From assembly GCA_937900215.1 (NCBI GenBank), contig CALCFH010000012.1, positions 1 to 6,590 of the forward strand: a stretch of DNA of 6,590 nt, in the 5' to 3' direction. This DNA comes from an uncultured Cryomorphaceae bacterium. Lineage in GTDB: Bacteria > Bacteroidota > Bacteroidia > Flavobacteriales > Schleiferiaceae. A program made the translations under genes and the position numbers. Numbering within the stretch: position 1 is the stretch's first letter; each line of letters starts with the position of its first letter. This document shows positions 5,468 to 6,590 of this stretch, one piece after another. The notes beneath the pieces were generated by a model. It was not told the DNA's origin. It saw only the letters and a program-made list of their open reading frames with translations, and did not search any database.

Positions 5468-6064
5468 ATAAGCGAGTACCGTATACATAGCGCCGAAACC
5501 AGTAGAATAACCTAATGCTAGCTCTATTGGAGTATGTGCCTTTAATATTAATCGGGCTGTGGCCACTAAACCTGTAGCCAAGGCGGTTGGAATTAAAATA
5601 GCAATAAGATCTACATCGTATTGACTTCCTAAATAGAGCAAAAAGGCAGAAAAACCACCTATTCCTGAAAGATGCGCGCTGGCTTTTGTAAAGGGCAGTA
5701 GAATAAAAAGGAATAAAATTCCCAATGCACCTCCTACTATAAATCTGCTGATAACTAGAGGTATAGGAAACATTTGTAAATAAAAGCCCGTAATTAGAAA
5801 GAAGACAATAGAAATTAAAAAGGGCCATCGTCTCGATTCAGCATCTTCCATCTGTACAGAATCTATAACGCCCATATATAGAAGCAAGACGCTAAATAAA
5901 GCGGGAAGCAAAAAGGTTCCAACAAACAGAAAAACCATTGAATAGATAACCGACAAAAAAGGCAAGGGAAAGGGCTGGATATGCAGCAAGACTGCAAAGC
6001 CTAAAAGGGGTATTAGAGCCGGGTGACTGAAATAAGACAATGCAGAGGCAAGACGAGTACTCAT
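5462..6064 (-). CDS. PAP2-like integral membrane protein (degenerate phosphatase motifs)
   Basis: A 200-aa hydrophobic protein with about six membrane segments (roughly 14-34, 37-63, 81-100, 104-124, 132-147, 150-170 and a C-terminal one at 181-200). Traces of the three phosphatidic-acid phosphatase type 2 motifs are visible. ESRRWPFL (76-83) stands for K-x6-RP. KASAHLSG (127-134) stands for PSGH. AR-x5-H-x3-E (R171, H177, E181) stands for SR-x5-H-x3-D, followed by GYSTG. The third motif is best kept; the first two are far from consensus, so phosphatase activity is uncertain. The ATG overlaps the rpoN stop as ATGA (6061-6064), which implies translational coupling and one operon. The family may act on lipid phosphates or undecaprenyl pyrophosphate, but the sequence does not settle this. 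Its TAG stop lies opposite the last sense codon of the SDR gene. Confidence 0.75.
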   Translation of the reverse strand: MSTRLASALSYFSHPALIPLLGFAVLLHIQPFPLPFLSVIYSMVFLFVGTFLLPALFSVLLLYMGVIDSVQMEDAESRRWPFLISIVFFLITGFYLQMFPIPLVISRFIVGGALGILFLFILLPFTKASAHLSGIGGFSAFLLYLGSQYDVDLIAILIPTALATGLVATARLILKAHTPIELALGYSTGFGAMYTVLAYL

Positions 6065-6590
6065 AACTCTTTCCTCAATCTTGCCGTTGGAATATTGAGT
6101 TGGTCTCGGTATTTAGCAATGGTTCTGCGTGCAATCGGATAACCTCGTTCTTTCAATAAAAGCGCTAATTGGTCGTCTGGTACAGGCTTACTCTTGTCTT
6201 CATTGTCTATGAGCTCCTCCAATATATTCTTTATCTCGCGGGTAGACACTTCCTCTCCTTGCTCATTGGTCATAGACTCTGAGAAAATTTCTTTAATCAA
6301 GAAGGTTCCGTAGGGTGTTTGAACATATTTATTGCTGGCCACCCTAGATATCGTGCTTATATCTAATACTGTAACCTCAGCAATGTCTTTTAAAATCATG
6401 GGTTTGATATCCCTCTCATCGCCTGTTAGAAAATAATCACTTTGCTTTTCCATAATGGCACCCATCACTATCAACAACGTCTGTTGTCTTTGGCGGATGG
6501 CGTCTACGAACCAGCGTGCAGAATCGAGCTTCTGCTTCACAAATAGTACCGCTTCGTTTTGTTGTTTAGAATGTTCTTTCTGGCTTTTAT
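6061..6590 (-). CDS. rpoN: RNA polymerase sigma-54 factor, C-terminal part (5' end outside the window)
   Basis: The frame stays open to the window edge, giving 175 residues of a protein normally near 480-500 aa, so this is an edge truncation and not a broken gene. The GTG at 6540 is an internal valine (LFVKQKLDSARWF) and not a start. The visible part holds the core-binding region end (VKQKLDSARWFVDAIRQRQQ), the helix-turn-helix region that reads the -12 promoter element (about visible residues 64-88, including DISTISRVASNKYVQTPYG), and the RpoN box ARRTIAKYR (153-161, at 6106-6132) that recognises the -24 element. It ends NIPTARLRKEL, as is usual in the phylum. Sigma-54 directs transcription that depends on AAA+ enhancer-binding activators. 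The stop codon overlaps the start of the PAP2-like gene by 4 bp. Confidence 0.97.
   Translation of the reverse strand, partial: KSQKEHSKQQNEAVLFVKQKLDSARWFVDAIRQRQQTLLIVMGAIMEKQSDYFLTGDERDIKPMILKDIAEVTVLDISTISRVASNKYVQTPYGTFLIKEIFSESMTNEQGEEVSTREIKNILEELIDNEDKSKPVPDDQLALLLKERGYPIARRTIAKYRDQLNIPTARLRKEL

Noticed and set aside
5427..5828. Minus-strand open frame of 133 codons
   Set aside because: Same strand but a different frame from the PAP2-like gene. Its composition is rich in Tyr, Arg, Ser and Phe, with no domain. The overlapping 200-aa frame has membrane segments and PAP2 motif traces.
6061..6540. A stand-alone 159-aa gene starting at GTG 6540
   Set aside because: The frame is open and continues with plausible RpoN sequence (EAVLFVKQKLD) to the window edge, so the GTG is an internal valine codon.
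1..6590. Mobile elements, CRISPR arrays, tRNA, rRNA or riboswitches
   Set aside because: No transposase-like frame, spaced direct repeats, clover-leaf pattern or conserved aptamer sequence was seen. The only sizeable repeats are the protein-domain repeats inside the T9SS gene.

Overview
The window reads as chromosomal DNA of a Bacteroidota bacterium, probably in or near the Flavobacteriia. The evidence is an AT-rich composition, a secreted protein ending in a type IX secretion (T9SS) type A sorting domain, a promoter -7 box of the Bacteroidota type (TAnnTTTG), and a sigma-54 gene whose C-terminus looks like those of that phylum. The lineage below phylum is inference.

Layout, left to right. 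Bases 1-117 are non-coding and hold a strong intrinsic terminator (62-91). Bases 118-2949 (minus) encode a large exported multidomain protein: signal peptide, N-terminal beta domain, poly-proline linker, four tandem glycogen-binding-like (CBM48/AMPK-beta-like) E-set repeats, further beta-sandwich domains and the T9SS sorting tail. Its 137-bp upstream gap packs a probable weak terminator for the preceding operon, a perfect 12-bp-arm palindrome and a promoter -7 box.

Bases 3087-4626 (minus) form a two-gene operon for consecutive steps of tryptophan/kynurenine catabolism. 3-Hydroxyanthranilate 3,4-dioxygenase (4105-4626) makes 2-amino-3-carboxymuconate semialdehyde (ACMS). ACMS decarboxylase (3087-4097) removes its carboxyl group before it can cyclise to quinolinate. 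This commits carbon to the catabolic branch rather than NAD synthesis. A short-chain dehydrogenase/reductase (4676-5467, plus) is transcribed divergently from only 49 bp away and may belong to the same pathway. It belongs to a subfamily with SxxxR where the catalytic YxxxK should be.

Bases 5462-6590 (minus) hold a second transcription unit, the 3' part of rpoN (sigma-54) overlapped by 4 bp with a degenerate PAP2-like membrane protein. That protein's stop overlaps the end of the SDR gene tail to tail by 6 bp.

No mobile element, CRISPR array, tRNA or rRNA was seen, and no stretch over 300 bases lacks a gene. I do not see a clearly new multi-gene system. The most interesting points are the cysteine-framed glycan-binding-like repeats, the palindrome in the promoter region, and the atypical SDR beside the kynurenine genes.
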